From Crossiella equi (lineage in GTDB: Bacteria > Actinomycetota > Actinomycetes > Mycobacteriales > Pseudonocardiaceae), in assembly GCF_017876755.1 (NCBI RefSeq), contig NZ_JAGIOO010000001.1:4263786-4327785 (forward strand): a stretch of DNA of 64,000 nucleotides. Reading direction: 5' to 3'. The notes under the pieces are model-generated. The model made no database searches and was not told the origin of the DNA. It worked only from the letters and a program-made list of their open reading frames with translations. This document shows, one piece after another, positions 27,005 through 36,041 of the stretch; positions within the stretch are counted from its first letter, which is position 1; each line of letters begins with the position of its first letter. The position numbers and the translations under genes were made by a program.

Positions 27005-27094
27005 TCACTAGGCGTGGGGTTGCCTGGTCTGGCCGCTCGGAAGCCGGCTGTCCGGGGAGGGCCGTTCGACAGGGAACACCCACAGCGAGAACCT

Positions 27095-28543
27095 CTAGAC
27101 GAACAGTGCCCGCAGCGGCCCGATGCCGAAGTACAGGAGGAAGGCGAGCGAGACCACCCACATCAGCGGGTGGATCTCGCGTGCCTTCCCCGTCGCCGTC
27201 TTCAGCGCCACGTAGCTGACGAAGCCCGCGCCGATGCCGTTGGCGATGGAGTAGGTGAACGGCATGACCACGATCGTGAGGAACGCGGGCAGGGCCACGG
27301 TGAAGTCGGTGAAGTCGATGTCCACGATCTGGGTCATCATCAGCGCGCCGACGATCACCAGCGCCGGGGCGGCCGCCTCCACCGGGACCACCTGGTAGAG
27401 CGGGGTGAAGAACATGGCGGCCAGGAACAGCAGGCCGGTGACCACGTTGGCCAGGCCGGTGCGCGCGCCCTCGGCGATGCCCGCGGCGGACTCGATGTAG
27501 ACGGTGTTGGACGAGGAGGAGGCCGCCCCGCCCGCCACCGCGGCGACGCCGTCGATGAACAGGGCCTTGCTGGTGTTGGGCAGCTGGCCGTCCTCGCCGA
27601 CCAGGTTCGCCTCCTTGCCCAGGCCGGTCATGGTGCCGATGGTGTCGAAGAAGTCGGTGAGCACCAGGGTGAAGACCAGCATCGCGGCGGCCAGCGCGGG
27701 CAGCCGGGTCCAGGCGCCGAAGGAGACGTCACCGACCAGCGACAGGTCGGGCAGGCTGAAGAAGCTGTCCGGCACGGCCGGGTAGCCCAGGTTCCAGCCC
27801 TTCGGGTTGGTGCCCTTGGACGGGCCCGCGTTGACCAGGGCCTCCAGCACGATGGCCAGCACCGTGGTGGACAGCACGCCGATCAGGATCGCGCCCCGGA
27901 CCTTGCGCGCCACCAGCACCGCGGTGAGCACCAGCCCGAGGACGAAGACCAGGGTGGGCCAGGAGGCGATCGAGCCGCCGATGCCCAGGCCGACCGGGAC
28001 CGTGGTGCCCGCCGCGTCCGGCACCCGCCGCACGAAGCCCGCGTCCACCAAGCCGATCAGGCAGATGAACAGGCCGATGCCGACCGCGATCGCGGCTTTG
28101 AGGGGCGGCGGCACCGAGTTGAACACGGCCGTGCGGAACCCGGTGACCACGAGCAGCAGCACCACCAGGCCGTTGACCACGATCAGGCCCATCGCCTCCG
28201 GCCAGGTGACCTGGGGCGCGATGGTGACCGCGACCAGGCTGTTGATGCCCAGGCCGGTGGCGATGGCGAACGGGTAGTTGGCGATGAGCCCGAACAGGAT
28301 CGTCATGACGCCCGCCACCAGCGCGGTCACCGCCGCGACCTGGTGCACCGGCAGGATCGCGCCGAGCACGTCCTTCTTGGCCCCGGCGTCGTCGGCGGCG
28401 AAGCTGCCCAGGATCAGCGGGTTCAGCACCACGATGTAGGCCATGGTCACGAAGGTGACCAGGCCGCCGCGTACCTCCCGGCTGACGGTCGACCCGCGCT
28501 CGGAGATCTTGAAGAACCGGTCCAGCCCGGACGCCGTCGCCAT
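27095..28543 (-). CDS. NCS2-family purine-type permease (AzgA-like)
   Basis: 482 residues, 12-14 helices. Family landmarks are GGLVTFVTMAYIVVLNP at the start, NYPFAIATGLGINSLVA, LVLTDFFDTIGTMTGLGKEA and the SSSSNTVYIESAAGIAEGARTGLANVVTG block. It is the AzgA/GhxP branch, which imports adenine, guanine or hypoxanthine with protons. The substrate is inferred from family only. ATG 28543 is preceded by GAGGAG. It is divergent from the DUF2530 gene, with a 55-base gap and no purine riboswitch. Confidence 0.9.
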   Translation of the reverse strand: MATASGLDRFFKISERGSTVSREVRGGLVTFVTMAYIVVLNPLILGSFAADDAGAKKDVLGAILPVHQVAAVTALVAGVMTILFGLIANYPFAIATGLGINSLVAVTIAPQVTWPEAMGLIVVNGLVVLLLVVTGFRTAVFNSVPPPLKAAIAVGIGLFICLIGLVDAGFVRRVPDAAGTTVPVGLGIGGSIASWPTLVFVLGLVLTAVLVARKVRGAILIGVLSTTVLAIVLEALVNAGPSKGTNPKGWNLGYPAVPDSFFSLPDLSLVGDVSFGAWTRLPALAAAMLVFTLVLTDFFDTIGTMTGLGKEANLVGEDGQLPNTSKALFIDGVAAVAGGAASSSSNTVYIESAAGIAEGARTGLANVVTGLLFLAAMFFTPLYQVVPVEAAAPALVIVGALMMTQIVDIDFTDFTVALPAFLTIVVMPFTYSIANGIGAGFVSYVALKTATGKAREIHPLMWVVSLAFLLYFGIGPLRALFV

Positions 28544-28598
28544 CGCCGCTCCTCACCTGCTGCCACGCATCCACGTTTCGGCAGGTAGCCTGCCTGAC

Positions 28599-28880
28599 GT
28601 GGCCGAGAACAGCGAAACCGACCCGGTTACGAACACGCAAACCCCGCCCCCGCCTCCCCCGCTGCCGCGCCGGTTGACCGACCCGGTGCCCTCGGTCGTG
28701 GTGGGCACGGCGGCCTTCGCCGTGGTGTTCGTGGTGCTCCTGGTGTCCTGGGGCACCACCTCGGTGTGGACGTGGACCTGCCTGGTCGGCGTCGTGCTGG
28801 GCTTCATGGGCCTGTCGGTGATCGCCTGGCAGCGCTCGGCCGCCCGGCGCGGCTCGCGGACGGCCCAGACCGGGCTGTAG
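28599..28880 (+). CDS. DUF2530 small membrane protein
   Basis: 93 residues. A Pro-rich N-terminus (TPPPPPPLPRRLTDPVP) precedes two transmembrane segments (about 30-52 and 56-75) and a basic tail (WQRSAARRGSRTAQ). This fits DUF2530, a small actinobacterial inner-membrane family of unknown function (a Rv0879c-like gene in mycobacteria). GTG 28599 is chosen because it follows GCAGGTAG and lies outside the divergent permease gene. Confidence 0.8.
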   Translation: MAENSETDPVTNTQTPPPPPPLPRRLTDPVPSVVVGTAAFAVVFVVLLVSWGTTSVWTWTCLVGVVLGFMGLSVIAWQRSAARRGSRTAQTGL

Positions 28881-28899
28881 CGCGCCCCCGGTCGTGGGT

Positions 28900-28932
28900 G
28901 CGCAGCGGCTGCGGCCCGCTCAGCCGCTGCGC
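28900..28932. terminator. bidirectional hairpin between convergent genes
   Basis: GCGCAGCGGCTG and CAGCCGCTGCGC form a perfect 12-bp stem with a 9-base loop. It lies between the convergent stops at 28880 and 28993. Confidence 0.75.
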
Positions 28933-28992
28933 GTGCACAAACGGTAGTGACCGGCGGCACAGCCGACCGGACCGGTTCAGAGCCTTGAAAGC

Positions 28993-31920
28993 TCAGCGCA
29001 GCAGCGTGGACGCGCTCGGGTCGGCGAGCAGGGCGGCCAGCAGGTGGCGTTCCTCCCAGCGGTCCAGCGTCCACGCCAGAGCCCTGGCCAGGCCCTTCGG
29101 GTCCTCGGTGGTGTGCAGGTCGCCGTCGGCGTCCAGCCACCAGGGGACCTCGTGCCGGGTGCCGTCGACCCGGACCGCCAGCTCCTCGTGCACCAGGAGC
29201 TCGCCGTCCGGGTAGTCCAGGCCCAGCAGGTCGCAGGCCTCGACCACGCCGTCCAGCTCGGCCCACGGGACCAAGCGGCCCTCGCCGAGGACCTCGTCGC
29301 CGTCGGAGACCGGCAGGTCCAGCAGCTCGGCCAATGGGCTGGCGTCGCCGCCCGCGACCACCTCGGCCGGGTCCAGCACCGCCAGCCACCACGGGCCGTC
29401 CAGCACCAGGGCGCGGTCGGTGTCCACCACCGAACCGGCCAGCGAGCGCACCCCGGCGGGCGGTTCGACCTCGGCCGGGTCCACCCGGCCCTCGGCAACC
29501 GCGTCGGCCAGGGCCTCGTGCGCCCGCAGCACCACACCCTCGCGGACCAGGCGGTCCGGGTCGGCCAGACGGGTCAGCATGTCGATGGCATCGTCCACAT
29601 CGGACACCTCGACCGAGTCGCGCACGCCCAGCAGGGCCAGCAGCTCGTCGCTGAGGCCGTCCGCGGGCACCACCTCGTACAGGCCGTTCAGCTCCACCGC
29701 GTCCGCACGCCGCCAGTCGCGGGGCGGGCGGCCGCCGATCAGCGCGAACCGGGACAGCCACCACGAGGTGTGCCCGTCCGGCAGCCGCAGCGCCTGCCAG
29801 GCCAGCGGGTCCTCGGACAGCAGCCGCAGCGCGGCGGGCCAGCGGTCCTCGGCCACCAGGTCGAGGTCGCCGACCGCGAGCACCCGGCGCGGGCCCTCGC
29901 CCGCCGGGTGGTCGGCGGCCAGCTCGTCCCACCACTCCTGCTCGTCGGGCAGGTCGTGGTCCGGACCGGCCGGGCTGTCGTCGACGACGATCGGGAAGGA
30001 GTCCAGCACACCGATCGCGGTCAGCAGCGACGGCGTCCAGCGCTGCGCGACCTCCTCGGCGAGCACGCCCAGCGGGACGTCCTCGGCGAACAGCGCGCGC
30101 AGCGGCGAGCTCGGCAGCAGCAGCTCGTCGGCCCGGCGCGGGTCGCCGTGCTCGTCCGGCAGGGCCAGCGCGGCCAGCCACGGCTCCTCGCCGCGGCGCA
30201 GCGAGGCCAGGTCGACAAGGCGCAGCGTGACGTCGGTGAGCGGGGCGGTGTCCAGCCCGGCCTCGGCGTCCTCGATGCTGCGCTCCACCGCGGGGCGCAG
30301 CTCGGCCAACAGCTCCAGCGCGCCCACGTGCTTGGCACCCAAGCGTTCCAGCAGCTTGTGGGCGGCCTCCGGGTGCACCACGCGCAGTCCGATGTCCACC
30401 GTGGACATCGCGGTGAGGATGTCGGCGGCCACGTCGGGCAGCAGCACCCCGCGCGGGCCGGTGACGGTGCGGCCGTCGACCAGCGGCACCGGCAGCGAGC
30501 CGAGCTCCTCGCGCGCGGTGGAGTCGACCTCGGCGACCGGGGACAGCGCCGAGTACAGGCGGTGCCACCAGGCCGGGTCGCGGTCCACGCCCGCGACGGT
30601 GGCCACCACCTCGGGCAGCCGGATGCGGCGCACGCCGACCGCGTGCAAGGCGCGCAGGTGCTCGTTCTCGGCCAGCTCGGCGGGCAGCAGGCCGCCCAGG
30701 GACTCGCCGAGCAGCTCGACCAGCTCGGGCACCGGCACGTCGAGCAGGCTGGCCTGGCGCGGGGACAGCACGGTGTCGTCGGCGGCGACCAGCCACTCCG
30801 CGTCGCGCAGCGCGGCGAGCACCAGCTCGCGCAGCTTCTCGTCGACCTCGGAGAGCGGGAACTCCGGCAGCGGCACCAGCGCGGTGCGCCCGGCGGGCGG
30901 CACGGCGAGCAGCAGCTTCGGGTAACACGCGGCGGCCGCGCGCAGCACCGCCTCGGCGGCCGGGCTGGGCGCGAGGCGGCGGCGGCTCGGCTCGATCGGC
31001 AAGGCCGCGAACAAGCGTGCGGGCAGCGACAGCCGCTCGTCGGTGGGCGTCGGCGCGTACAGCACGTCCTCGCCGGTGGGCTGGGGCAGCCCGTCGGCGT
31101 CCAGGCGCACCGCCCAGCACACCGACCAGGCCGTGCGCTGCCGGGCCTCGGTGCCCAGGCCGCTGAGCAGCTCCTCGGCCAGCTCGCCGGACTCGCGGTG
31201 CAGCGCCCAGCGGGTCGGACCGGCCGGGGTGCTCAGCTCGGTGACGCCGTCCGGGTGGTCGACCCGCTCGAAGACCCGGTCCCCGACCTCGATGCGGCGC
31301 AGCCCGGGCAGGGCCAGCAGCAGGTCCTCGGCCTGGGCGGCGAGCTGGTCGAGCAGCGCCTGTCCATCCACATCGGACAGCGGCAGGCGCACCTCGGTGT
31401 CGAAGCCCTCGGCCAGCGGCCCGGCGGGCACGGACCAGGGCAGACGCAACACCGGTACCGAGTCCTCGCGGCGGGCCAGCTCCTCGGCCAGCTCCGGCAC
31501 CGCCCGCACCTCGGCGAGGGTGTCCGCGGCGGAGAAGCGCACGCCGCCGGTCGCGGAGTGCACGCTGGGCTCGGTGCTGACCGCGAGCACGGCCGCGAAG
31601 CCGACGCCGAACTGGCCGACGCCCCCGGCGCGCTTGGCGGAGGCGCGCAGCGAGGCCAGCGCGGCCACGCCGTCGGCGTCCAGCGGGGCACCGGTGTTGG
31701 CCACCCGCAGCTCAGCGCCGACCAGCCAGGCGCGCAGCACCCCGCCGGTCCCGGCCGCGTCCGCCGCGTTCTGCGCCAGCTCGACGAAGAGCCGGTCGCG
31801 GTAGCCGCCGAAGCGCAGGTCGTCCTCGGTGTTGGCGTCCTCGCGGAAGCGGGTGGGCGAGGTGCGCCAGGCGGCAAGGGTCGCGCCGCGGATCTCGTCC
31901 GCGCGGAAGTGCTCGCTCAC
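28993..31920 (-). CDS. sacsin-like / Hsp90-type GHKL ATPase-domain protein
   Basis: 975 residues. The N-terminal 150 residues are a GHKL ATP-binding domain: N-box ELAQNAADAA, the ATP-lid region LRVANTGAPLDADGVAAL and glycine motif GVGQFGVGFAAVL. These resemble sacsin/Hsp90-like ATPases. The remaining about 800 residues are Leu/Glu/Asp-rich with repeated PEVVA/DVELL-like segments and no known enzyme motif. A chaperone or DNA-associated role is only a guess. GTG 31920 overlaps the TGA of the DUF3027 gene, so the two are coupled and probably linked in function. The protein is unusually acidic. Confidence 0.78.
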   Translation of the reverse strand: MSEHFRADEIRGATLAAWRTSPTRFREDANTEDDLRFGGYRDRLFVELAQNAADAAGTGGVLRAWLVGAELRVANTGAPLDADGVAALASLRASAKRAGGVGQFGVGFAAVLAVSTEPSVHSATGGVRFSAADTLAEVRAVPELAEELARREDSVPVLRLPWSVPAGPLAEGFDTEVRLPLSDVDGQALLDQLAAQAEDLLLALPGLRRIEVGDRVFERVDHPDGVTELSTPAGPTRWALHRESGELAEELLSGLGTEARQRTAWSVCWAVRLDADGLPQPTGEDVLYAPTPTDERLSLPARLFAALPIEPSRRRLAPSPAAEAVLRAAAACYPKLLLAVPPAGRTALVPLPEFPLSEVDEKLRELVLAALRDAEWLVAADDTVLSPRQASLLDVPVPELVELLGESLGGLLPAELAENEHLRALHAVGVRRIRLPEVVATVAGVDRDPAWWHRLYSALSPVAEVDSTAREELGSLPVPLVDGRTVTGPRGVLLPDVAADILTAMSTVDIGLRVVHPEAAHKLLERLGAKHVGALELLAELRPAVERSIEDAEAGLDTAPLTDVTLRLVDLASLRRGEEPWLAALALPDEHGDPRRADELLLPSSPLRALFAEDVPLGVLAEEVAQRWTPSLLTAIGVLDSFPIVVDDSPAGPDHDLPDEQEWWDELAADHPAGEGPRRVLAVGDLDLVAEDRWPAALRLLSEDPLAWQALRLPDGHTSWWLSRFALIGGRPPRDWRRADAVELNGLYEVVPADGLSDELLALLGVRDSVEVSDVDDAIDMLTRLADPDRLVREGVVLRAHEALADAVAEGRVDPAEVEPPAGVRSLAGSVVDTDRALVLDGPWWLAVLDPAEVVAGGDASPLAELLDLPVSDGDEVLGEGRLVPWAELDGVVEACDLLGLDYPDGELLVHEELAVRVDGTRHEVPWWLDADGDLHTTEDPKGLARALAWTLDRWEERHLLAALLADPSASTLLR

Positions 31921-32882
31921 GCCTGCGGCTCGTCACCAGCCGCCGGGGCGGTCTCCTCGGCCGCGACGGCCTGCTCGGGGGCGGCCTGCTCGGCCAGCCC
32001 GTCCTCGGCCACCGGGGCGTCCTCGGCGGCGTCGACCACGGCGGCCTCGGCCTCGGGCTGCCCGGCGGGCTCCTCGGCGGCGGGCGCCGGGCGCTCGGTG
32101 CGCTCGATGTCGAGCATCGCGTCGTCGTAGATCACCTCGGCCACCGGCACCAGCGGCGCGGTGTCGACCTCGGCCTCGGAGTGGGCGCCGCAGCCGTACT
32201 GGGCGTGCACCACCCGGCCGTCGGCGGGCGCGTACTCGTTGCCGCACACCCCGAAGGTGCCCCGCAGCGCACCGGCCAGCGGCAGGAAGAACCCGCAGCC
32301 CACGCAGTTGCCGGGCGCGCTGCGCGCCATGTCGGCGCCGGGCCCGAAGTCGCCGCCGGTCCAGCGGGCGGCGGCCTCCGCGCGGCCCTCCCAGGACATC
32401 ACGCGCAGGCGGCCGAGCCCGACCTCCTTGGCGACCTCCTCGACCGCCTCGTCGTCGCTCTGCAGGTAGCCCGGCACCAGGCGGCTGTCATCGGGCGAGG
32501 TGGGCAGCAGGTCGCCGACCCCGAGGTCGCCCGCCTGCACGCGCTGGTTCCACGGCACCCAGTCCGGGGCGACCAGCGCCGACGGGCCGGGCAGCAGCAC
32601 GACCTCGCTGACCGTGACGGCCTCCTCGGCACCGGCCGAGGAGACGGTGACCGCCCAGCGCCAGCCCGTGTAGCCCGGGTGGGCCGCCTCGAAGAAGTGG
32701 GTGACCGCCGCGCTGTCCTCGACCTGGGTGCCGACGTGCGCGCCGACCTCCTCGCCGTCCGAGGCGTCCTCGGCCGCGGCTCGTGCCAGCGGCACCGCGT
32801 TCACCAGAGCGGTACTCGCCTGCGTGCCGTCGTCGAGGGTCTCGTTCGTACGGGGCTCGGCAGGAGTGGAGGTTGGGGTCAC
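31917..32882 (-). CDS. DUF3027 protein with putative zinc ribbon
   Basis: 321 residues. The conserved core (about 20-235) has GWRWAVTVSSAG, PDWVPWNQRVQAGDLGVGDLLP and four Cys in two pairs, CVGC then GVCGNEY and YGCGAHSE, which could hold a metal. The last 80 residues are Glu/Ala/Pro-rich. It is actinobacterial DUF3027 (Rv0877-like); function unknown. GTG 32882 is preferred over 32924, because the longer form would run into the promoter of the divergent gene. It is the first gene of an operon with the sacsin-like ATPase (4-base overlap). Confidence 0.8.
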   Translation of the reverse strand: MTPTSTPAEPRTNETLDDGTQASTALVNAVPLARAAAEDASDGEEVGAHVGTQVEDSAAVTHFFEAAHPGYTGWRWAVTVSSAGAEEAVTVSEVVLLPGPSALVAPDWVPWNQRVQAGDLGVGDLLPTSPDDSRLVPGYLQSDDEAVEEVAKEVGLGRLRVMSWEGRAEAAARWTGGDFGPGADMARSAPGNCVGCGFFLPLAGALRGTFGVCGNEYAPADGRVVHAQYGCGAHSEAEVDTAPLVPVAEVIYDDAMLDIERTERPAPAAEEPAGQPEAEAAVVDAAEDAPVAEDGLAEQAAPEQAVAAEETAPAAGDEPQA

Positions 32883-32938
32883 ATAGCAGATTGTGCCGCA
32901 TCTGAGCGAGGCCCGATGCGGCATGCCACCCTGACGGT

Positions 32939-33736
32939 GTGCGAGTGACGACGGTGGCGGTCTCGGTGCTGGTCGGTGCGCTGGTCTTTTCCGGTTGTTC
33001 GGCGGCCAGCGAGCCGAATCCGCAGCTCCCCGCGCCCCAGCGGTTGCGGGTCGAGGTGCTGGAGGCCCGGGCCCACGACCAGACCGCCTTCACCCAGGGC
33101 CTGGAGCTCGCCGGGGGCGCGCTGTACGAGGGCACCGGCCTGGTCGGCGCCTCCACCCTGCGCGAGGTCGACCCGGTCAGCGGCACGGTCCGCCGCCGGG
33201 TGGACGTGCCCTCCGGTTACTTCGGCGAGGGCATCACCGTGGTCGGCGACTCGATCTGGCAGCTGACCTGGCAGGACGGCGTGGCGATCAAGTGGCGCCG
33301 CGGCGACTTCAGCCAGGAGCGCACCGCCGAGTACAAGGGCGAGGGCTGGGGCCTGTGCCACGACGGCTCGCGCCTGGTGATGAGCGACGGCTCCGGCACG
33401 CTGACCTTCCGCGACCCCGCCACCTTCGCCGAACGGGGCAGACTGGCGGTGCGGCGGGCCGACGCCGAGGTCACCCGGCTGAACGAACTCGAGTGCGCGG
33501 GCGGCGCGGTGTGGGCCAACGTGTGGCAGACCGACGAGATCCTGCGCATCGACCCCGCCACCGGCGCGGTCACCGCCGTGGTGGACGCCTCCCGGCTGCT
33601 GCCGGAGGCCCAGCGGAACGGCGCGGACGTGCTCAACGGCATCGCGGCGGTCCCCGGTACGGAAGAGTTCCTGCTCACCGGCAAGCTCTGGCCCTCGCTT
33701 TTCCGGGTCAAGTTCGTACCGGTACGGCAAAATTAG
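32939..33736 (+). CDS. glutaminyl-peptide cyclotransferase, lipoprotein
   Basis: 265 residues. The lipobox FSGC (Cys20) marks a lipoprotein. The rest is a five-bladed propeller of the plant/bacterial glutaminyl cyclase family: HDQTAFTQGLELAGGALYEGTGLVGASTLREVD at the start, GWGLCHDGSRLVMSDGS in the middle, then LNELECAGGAVWANVWQTDEI and LNGIAAVPGTEEFLLTGKLWP. It converts N-terminal Gln to pyroglutamate, here on the outer face of the membrane. GTG 32939. The next gene begins 8 bases later, so they are probably cotranscribed. Confidence 0.9.
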   Translation: MRVTTVAVSVLVGALVFSGCSAASEPNPQLPAPQRLRVEVLEARAHDQTAFTQGLELAGGALYEGTGLVGASTLREVDPVSGTVRRRVDVPSGYFGEGITVVGDSIWQLTWQDGVAIKWRRGDFSQERTAEYKGEGWGLCHDGSRLVMSDGSGTLTFRDPATFAERGRLAVRRADAEVTRLNELECAGGAVWANVWQTDEILRIDPATGAVTAVVDASRLLPEAQRNGADVLNGIAAVPGTEEFLLTGKLWPSLFRVKFVPVRQN

Positions 33737-33743
33737 GAGCGTG

Positions 33744-35315
33744 ATGCGAGGCCGACCGGACGAACCCAGCCGCAACGGCGGTCGCGCCTACCCCTGGGAG
33801 TCCGATCCGGACTACCACCTGGAGGGCCCGACCACACCGGTGCGAGGGCGGTCCGCACCCCCGCGCGGGCCGCAGCCGGTGTCCCCGTTCTACCCGGACG
33901 AGGTCTACGAGCCGAGGCCACCGCGCGCCGAGCAGCCGACCCGGCCGGAGCCCGAGCCCGCGGTCCCGCCGAACGCGCCCCCGCCGCCGAAGAAGCTCAC
34001 GGTCACGCGGGTGATGATGTGGCGCAGCAGGCACCTCACCCAGCAGGCGGTGCGGGCCTTCCGGCGGGGGGTGCACGCCGACGGCGCCCGCGAGTCCGGG
34101 CTGGCCGCGCTGACCTACGCCACCATGCTCAACTACGCCGTGGACGCCGCGATCGCGGTGGCCATGGCGAACACGCTGTTCTTCTCCGCCGCGAGCGCGG
34201 AGAGCAAGGGCAAGGTCGCGCTCTACCTGTTGATCACGGTGGCCCCGTTCGCACTGGTCGCCCCGGTGGTCGGCCCGTTCCTCGACCGGTTGCAGCAGGG
34301 CAGGCGGGCCGCGCTGGCGATCTCCTTCGGGGTGCGCATCGTGCTGACCGCGATCATGGCGCTGAACTTCGACGGCTGGGCGCTGTACCCGGCCGCGCTG
34401 GGCTGCATGGTGCTGTCCCGGTCCTTCGGCGTGCTCAACGCGGCGGTCACCCCACGTGTGCTGCCACCACAGCTGGACCTGGTGCGCACGAACTCCCGGC
34501 TGACCGTGTTCGGCCTGGTGGCGAGCCTGGCCTTCGGCGCGATCGCGGCCGGGCTGGGCCAGCTCTTCGACTCCCCCGGCGCGCTGTGGTTCGCCTCGCT
34601 GATCTGCGTGCTGGGCGTGTGGTCCTGCTTCCAGGTGCCGTCCTGGGTCGAGGTCACCGAGGGCGAGGTACCGGCCGCGCTCGGTGCGCACCCCAAGCGC
34701 AAGCGCCAGCCGATGGGCCGGGTGCTGGTGGTCGCGCTGTGGGCCAACGGCACCATCCGCGTGCTGACCGGCTTCCTCATGCTGTTCGCGGCGTTCGCGG
34801 TCAAGGCCCAGACCCAGGGCGACGCCTTCCTGCAGCTGCTGCTGCTCGGCGTGATCGGCGCGGCGGCCGGTGCGGGCAACTTCCTGGGCAACGCGATCGG
34901 CGCGCGGCTGAGCTTCAGCAAGCCGGACCAGCTGCTGCTGGCCTGCGTGGCCACGCCGCTGGCGGCCACGATCGTCGCCGCGATCTGGGGCAACCTGATC
35001 ACGGCCGCGGTGGTGGGCCTGGTCGGCGCCACCGGCTCCGCGCTGGCCAAGGTCTGCCTGGACGCGGTGGTGCAGCGCGACATGCCGGAGGAGTCGCGGG
35101 CCTCGGCCTTCGGCCGCTCGGAGACCATCCTCCAGCTGTCCTGGACCTTCGGCGGCGCGGTCGGCCTGCTGCTGCCCCCGGAGTACTGGATCGGCTTCAC
35201 CGTGGTCTCGGCGCTGCTGCTCCTGGGCTTCATCCAGACCCTGCTCACCGGCCGGGGCTCGTCGATGATCCCCGGAATCGGAGGCGACCGGCCCCTGCGT
35301 CCCGCGACCACCTAG
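33744..35315 (+). CDS. MFS-type membrane protein (Rv0876c-like)
   Basis: 523 residues. A long Pro/Arg-rich cytoplasmic N-terminus (1-95) precedes about twelve helices (from residue 112 on). The GPFLDRLQQGRRAAL loop near 175 resembles the MFS motif A region. Family members occur across actinobacteria beside DUF2771 and DUF3027, as here. The substrate is unknown. ATG 33744 has AGGAG 5 bases upstream; the adjacent GTG at 33741 is too close to it. Confidence 0.82.
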   Translation: MRGRPDEPSRNGGRAYPWESDPDYHLEGPTTPVRGRSAPPRGPQPVSPFYPDEVYEPRPPRAEQPTRPEPEPAVPPNAPPPPKKLTVTRVMMWRSRHLTQQAVRAFRRGVHADGARESGLAALTYATMLNYAVDAAIAVAMANTLFFSAASAESKGKVALYLLITVAPFALVAPVVGPFLDRLQQGRRAALAISFGVRIVLTAIMALNFDGWALYPAALGCMVLSRSFGVLNAAVTPRVLPPQLDLVRTNSRLTVFGLVASLAFGAIAAGLGQLFDSPGALWFASLICVLGVWSCFQVPSWVEVTEGEVPAALGAHPKRKRQPMGRVLVVALWANGTIRVLTGFLMLFAAFAVKAQTQGDAFLQLLLLGVIGAAAGAGNFLGNAIGARLSFSKPDQLLLACVATPLAATIVAAIWGNLITAAVVGLVGATGSALAKVCLDAVVQRDMPEESRASAFGRSETILQLSWTFGGAVGLLLPPEYWIGFTVVSALLLLGFIQTLLTGRGSSMIPGIGGDRPLRPATT

Positions 35316-35325
35316 GCTCGGAGTT

Positions 35326-35814
35326 GTGCGTAAAGAGGTGTCGCTGCTGCTGGTGACGGGCGCGGTACTCGCCGTGGGCGCGTGCGCCCCGGCCGAGGAC
35401 CCCAAGGTCACCTTCTTCGCGGCGGGCAAGTCCGTCGAGGTCTCGCCCACCCAGTACTGCGACGTGAAGGTCGAGAACTGCAAGGCCAAGGCCGATGCCG
35501 CCGGGGCGCTGCGTGTGCCGACGGGCCAGGAGGTCAAGGTCTCGGTGGACCCGCGCATCGGCGAGACGCCGTGGCAGGTGGTCTTCCGCTACCGCCAGCA
35601 GGGCGACGAACCGGGCAAGTCGGTGGACGGCCGCAGCGAGGTCTTCGCCCCGGGCAAGCAGCTGGCCTACTCGCTCAAGCTGCCGGAGGCGACCTCGCAG
35701 CTGGAGACCGTCGAGGTGCACCAGTTCGGCGCGGCGCTGAGCGCCCGCGACGACGGCGGCTTCGACTTCGGCACCCGGGGCACCTGGGTGCTGTCGGTGG
35801 ACGACCGGGGCTGA
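35326..35814 (+). CDS. DUF2771 lipoprotein
   Basis: 162 residues. The lipobox VGAC (Cys20) follows a hydrophobic leader. The mature part contains TFFAAGKSVEVSPTQYCDVKVENC (paired Cys), VPTGQEVKVSVDP and WQVVFRY, as in DUF2771 (Rv0875c-like). Function unknown; the fold looks all-beta. It starts 10 bases after the MFS gene and is the last gene of the QC-MFS-DUF2771 operon. Confidence 0.82.
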   Translation: MRKEVSLLLVTGAVLAVGACAPAEDPKVTFFAAGKSVEVSPTQYCDVKVENCKAKADAAGALRVPTGQEVKVSVDPRIGETPWQVVFRYRQQGDEPGKSVDGRSEVFAPGKQLAYSLKLPEATSQLETVEVHQFGAALSARDDGGFDFGTRGTWVLSVDDRG

Positions 35815-35911
35815 GTCCCAGCCCCGGTTTCGGGCTTGCTCACCCGCCTCACTCACGACCGGCTGCCACTGGCGTGGTGTGGCGCCGAAGGCGACACCCC
35901 CGCCCCCAGCT

Positions 35912-36030
35912 GGCCGTTGTGTTTTCGCGTGGCCTTGCCGCGTCCTCGACACGCCGACGCCTGCGTCGCGCGTGTCGAGGACGCGGCGAGGCCACTCAGG
36001 AAGCGAAAACACCCGCGCGCGGAGCGCGCC
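35912..36030 (+). repeat. palindromic intergenic element, copy 1
   Basis: About 119 bases forming one long imperfect hairpin. GTGTTTTCGCGTGGCC and CCGCGTCCTCGACACG on the left pair with CGTGTCGAGGACGCGG and GGCCACTCAGGAAGCGAAAACAC on the right; the tip is CGACGC-CT-GCGTCG. A GCGCGCGGAGCGCGC tail follows. A second copy in opposite orientation lies at 56611-56730. It sits between the convergent DUF2771 and cold-shock genes and could act as terminator; it is longer than a terminator needs to be. Confidence 0.85.
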
Positions 36031-36041
36031 AATGTCACAGC

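Noticed and set aside
26817-27161. Minus-strand open frame with repeated SWGF peptides, like a multi-core peptide precursor
   Set aside because: The repeat spacing is 26-31 bases and shifts frame between units, so the peptide repeat is not kept; no maturation gene is nearby.
29044-32130. 1028-codon open frame opposite the sacsin-like gene
   Set aside because: The composition is typical of an antisense shadow; the minus-strand gene has clear GHKL motifs and coupled neighbours.
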